6,550 nt of DNA, from contig JAOAFP010000085.1 of the NCBI GenBank assembly GCA_026416215.1, positions 1-6,550 of the forward strand, given 5' to 3'. Positions 6,526 to 6,550 of this stretch are shown piece by piece (position 1 is the first letter of the stretch; every line of letters begins with the position of its first letter). This DNA is from Negativicutes bacterium. Lineage in GTDB: Bacteria > Bacillota > Negativicutes > SKW292. Under the pieces are notes generated by a model. It was not told where the DNA came from. It did not search any database and worked only from the letters and a program-made list of their open reading frames with translations. Position numbers and translations under genes: made by a program.

Positions 6526-6550
6526 TGTCTCTTATACACATCTGACGCTG
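6525..6550. other. Tn5/Nextera mosaic end plus read-1 adapter (library artefact)
   Basis: CTGTCTCTTATACACATCT (6525-6543) is the complete reverse-complement mosaic end. It is followed by GACGCTG, the first bases of the Nextera read-1 adapter complement. The hpdB frame reads into it without a stop, so the apparent residues after A831 are not real. The first base, C6525, could be either genomic or adapter. Confidence 0.98.

Noticed and set aside
1..6550. Inverted terminal repeats suggesting a composite transposon or insertion sequence
   Set aside because: The repeats are exactly the engineered Tn5 mosaic end with Nextera adapter bases attached. There is no transposase gene in the window.

Overview
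The window is a 6.5-kb piece of a GC-rich bacterial genome. It carries two divergent transcription units and is bounded on both sides by sequencing-library adapter, not by natural ends. Bases 1-16 and 6525-6550 match the Tn5 (Nextera) mosaic end and adapter, so the outermost genes are cut artificially and only about 17-6524 is genomic.

The strong AAGGAGG-type ribosome binding sites, a C_GCAxxG_C_C family redox protein and a glycyl radical enzyme point to an anaerobic, probably Firmicutes-type organism with high GC. I cannot place it to genus. Negativicutes or a GC-rich clostridial lineage would fit, but this is inference.

Minus strand, read from about 3882 down to 17, holds five co-directional genes. 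They are a class I SAM-dependent O-methyltransferase, an MFS_3-type efflux protein 5 nt behind it, and, after a 138-nt gap, a small cysteine-rich C_GCAxxG_C_C protein. An OsmF/YehZ-like lipoprotein and a YehY-like permease with a 4-bp ATGA overlap follow. The order OsmF-YehY matches the E. coli osmF-yehYXW operon, so the ATPase and second permease probably lie beyond the left edge.

Plus strand, 4033 to the right edge, is one large open frame missed by simple ORF calling because it has no stop in the window. It encodes a glycyl radical enzyme that I recognise as the catalytic subunit of 4-hydroxyphenylacetate decarboxylase (HpdB), which makes p-cresol. The key residues S317, C476, E478, H509 and E610 reproduce the spacing of the clostridial active site as I remember it. 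The frame is cut about 15 residues before the expected radical glycine.

The 150-nt divergent region (3883-4032) has a perfect extended -10 for hpdB and a likely opposing -10 for the methyltransferase. It also carries a striking series of ATACC/GGTAT half-sites that overlap both. This suggests that p-cresol production and the methyltransferase-exporter pair share a regulator or compete for RNA polymerase. Whether the methyltransferase or exporter handles p-cresol or its precursors is an open hypothesis.
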